A DNA stretch of 64,000 nt, from the NCBI GenBank assembly GCA_013076295.1, contig RQOL01000466.1, forward strand, positions 372,001 to 436,000, read 5' to 3'. A model generated the notes under the pieces. It searched no databases. It saw only the letters and a program-made list of their open reading frames with translations, and was not told the DNA's origin. Made by a program: the position numbers and the translations under genes. The DNA is from Sanderia malayensis (lineage: Eukaryota; Cnidaria; Scyphozoa; Semaeostomeae; Pelagiidae). Of the stretch, positions 63,623 to 64,000 are shown one piece after another (positions within the stretch are counted from its first letter, which is position 1; each line of letters opens with the position of its first letter).

Positions 63623-64000
63623 ATGCCAAGTTTAAGTGCCGAAACAAAGGTTCTCTTGAAAGCTCGCCTGATGAGACTGAAATTTTGGTCTGAAGAAAAA
63701 GCAACAGCAGGTGTAGCTGAGTATGAAAAGTTCCTGTGTTTGAAAGCTTTTTTGAAAGATTTCAAAGCAACAAAGTTATCTCCACCATTACCCATTGATG
63801 AAGTGTGGCATCTTCACATTTTGGATACTGAAAGATATTCTCAAGACTGTATTGAATTCTGTGGAGAAATAATACACCATGATGTTGATGGGGACATTGA
63901 CATTTCCAAAAGAGCAATCAGAAGAAATGCTACAAAAATTGCATACCAAATGCAAAATGGTTCTGAGCCAAGTGGAGAAATGTGGCATTTTGAAGAAGTA
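63623..64000 (+). CDS. GRDP-ubiquitin gene, copy 2 (runs off right edge)
   Basis: 126 open codons starting [19 protein letters not shown] and including [20 protein letters not shown], with few substitutions against copy 1 (for example Lys7 to Glu, Leu21 to Phe, Ser53 to Pro, Met to Ile before HHD, Phe to Ser in DIDIFKRAI). No frameshift or stop up to the window edge. The ubiquitin-like part would begin just beyond it, so its presence in copy 2 cannot be checked here. Confidence 0.85.
   Translation, partial: MPSLSAETKVLLKARLMRLKFWSEEKATAGVAEYEKFLCLKAFLKDFKATKLSPPLPIDEVWHLHILDTERYSQDCIEFCGEIIHHDVDGDIDISKRAIRRNATKIAYQMQNGSEPSGEMWHFEEV

Noticed and set aside
1..64000. CRISPR arrays, tRNA or rRNA genes
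   Set aside because: The tandem repeats seen (56757, 48252, 19604) lack unique spacers. No tRNA cloverleaf or rRNA segment was recognised, though a tRNA scan was not run.

Overview
This is eukaryotic, almost certainly invertebrate metazoan, nuclear DNA. The genes have GT-AG introns (and two probable GC-AG introns). The recognisable products are animal-like: a class A GPCR, a mitochondrial-type SHMT, an HRG1 haem transporter and an inducible HSP70 ending in EEVD. The AT-rich intergenic and intronic DNA is crowded with short inverted-repeat elements (MITEs) and 5'-truncated LINEs. I cannot name the species. A non-bilaterian or marine invertebrate would fit, but that is inference. I see no rRNA, tRNA, CRISPR array or prokaryotic operon.

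Layout. 1-4.6 kb: ten internal exons of an SHMT gene on the minus strand; its 3' end lies off the left edge and its first exon is not located. 4.6-8 kb: five hAT-type MITEs in and around this stretch, most with exact 8-bp target duplications. 8.0-9.1 kb: a single-exon GPCR (minus). 9.1-13.0 kb: no recognisable gene. 13.0-13.6 kb: a two-exon HRG1/SLC48A1-like gene (minus) with a perfect 18-bp hairpin just upstream. 13.7-19.9 kb: LINE fragments, TA-flanked MITEs and a long tetranucleotide repeat.

19.9-49.1 kb: one plus-strand gene, built here from seven exons whose phases all agree. It encodes about 994 residues: a signal peptide, a cysteine-bearing N-terminal region, a long helical region with a hydrophobic centre, and a cysteine-rich C-terminus. 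I recognise no family. Its introns hold most of the mobile DNA in the window: a foldback element, nested MITEs, a hAT element of about 2 kb, broken LINEs, and a degenerate retroelement ORF with a 2A-like motif beside an OTU-like protease domain.

50.8-64 kb: a direct tandem duplication. Each unit carries an HSP70 followed by a small gene that fuses a GRDP-like domain to a C-terminal ubiquitin-like domain. HSP70 copy 1 has a heat-shock promoter but also a 1-base deletion and two Gly-to-Arg changes. Copy 2 is 5'-truncated and interrupted by a MITE. Comparing the two copies gives filled and empty insertion sites, which fix the ends and target duplications of two MITE families. The GRDP-ubiquitin gene is open in both copies, though the second runs off the right edge.
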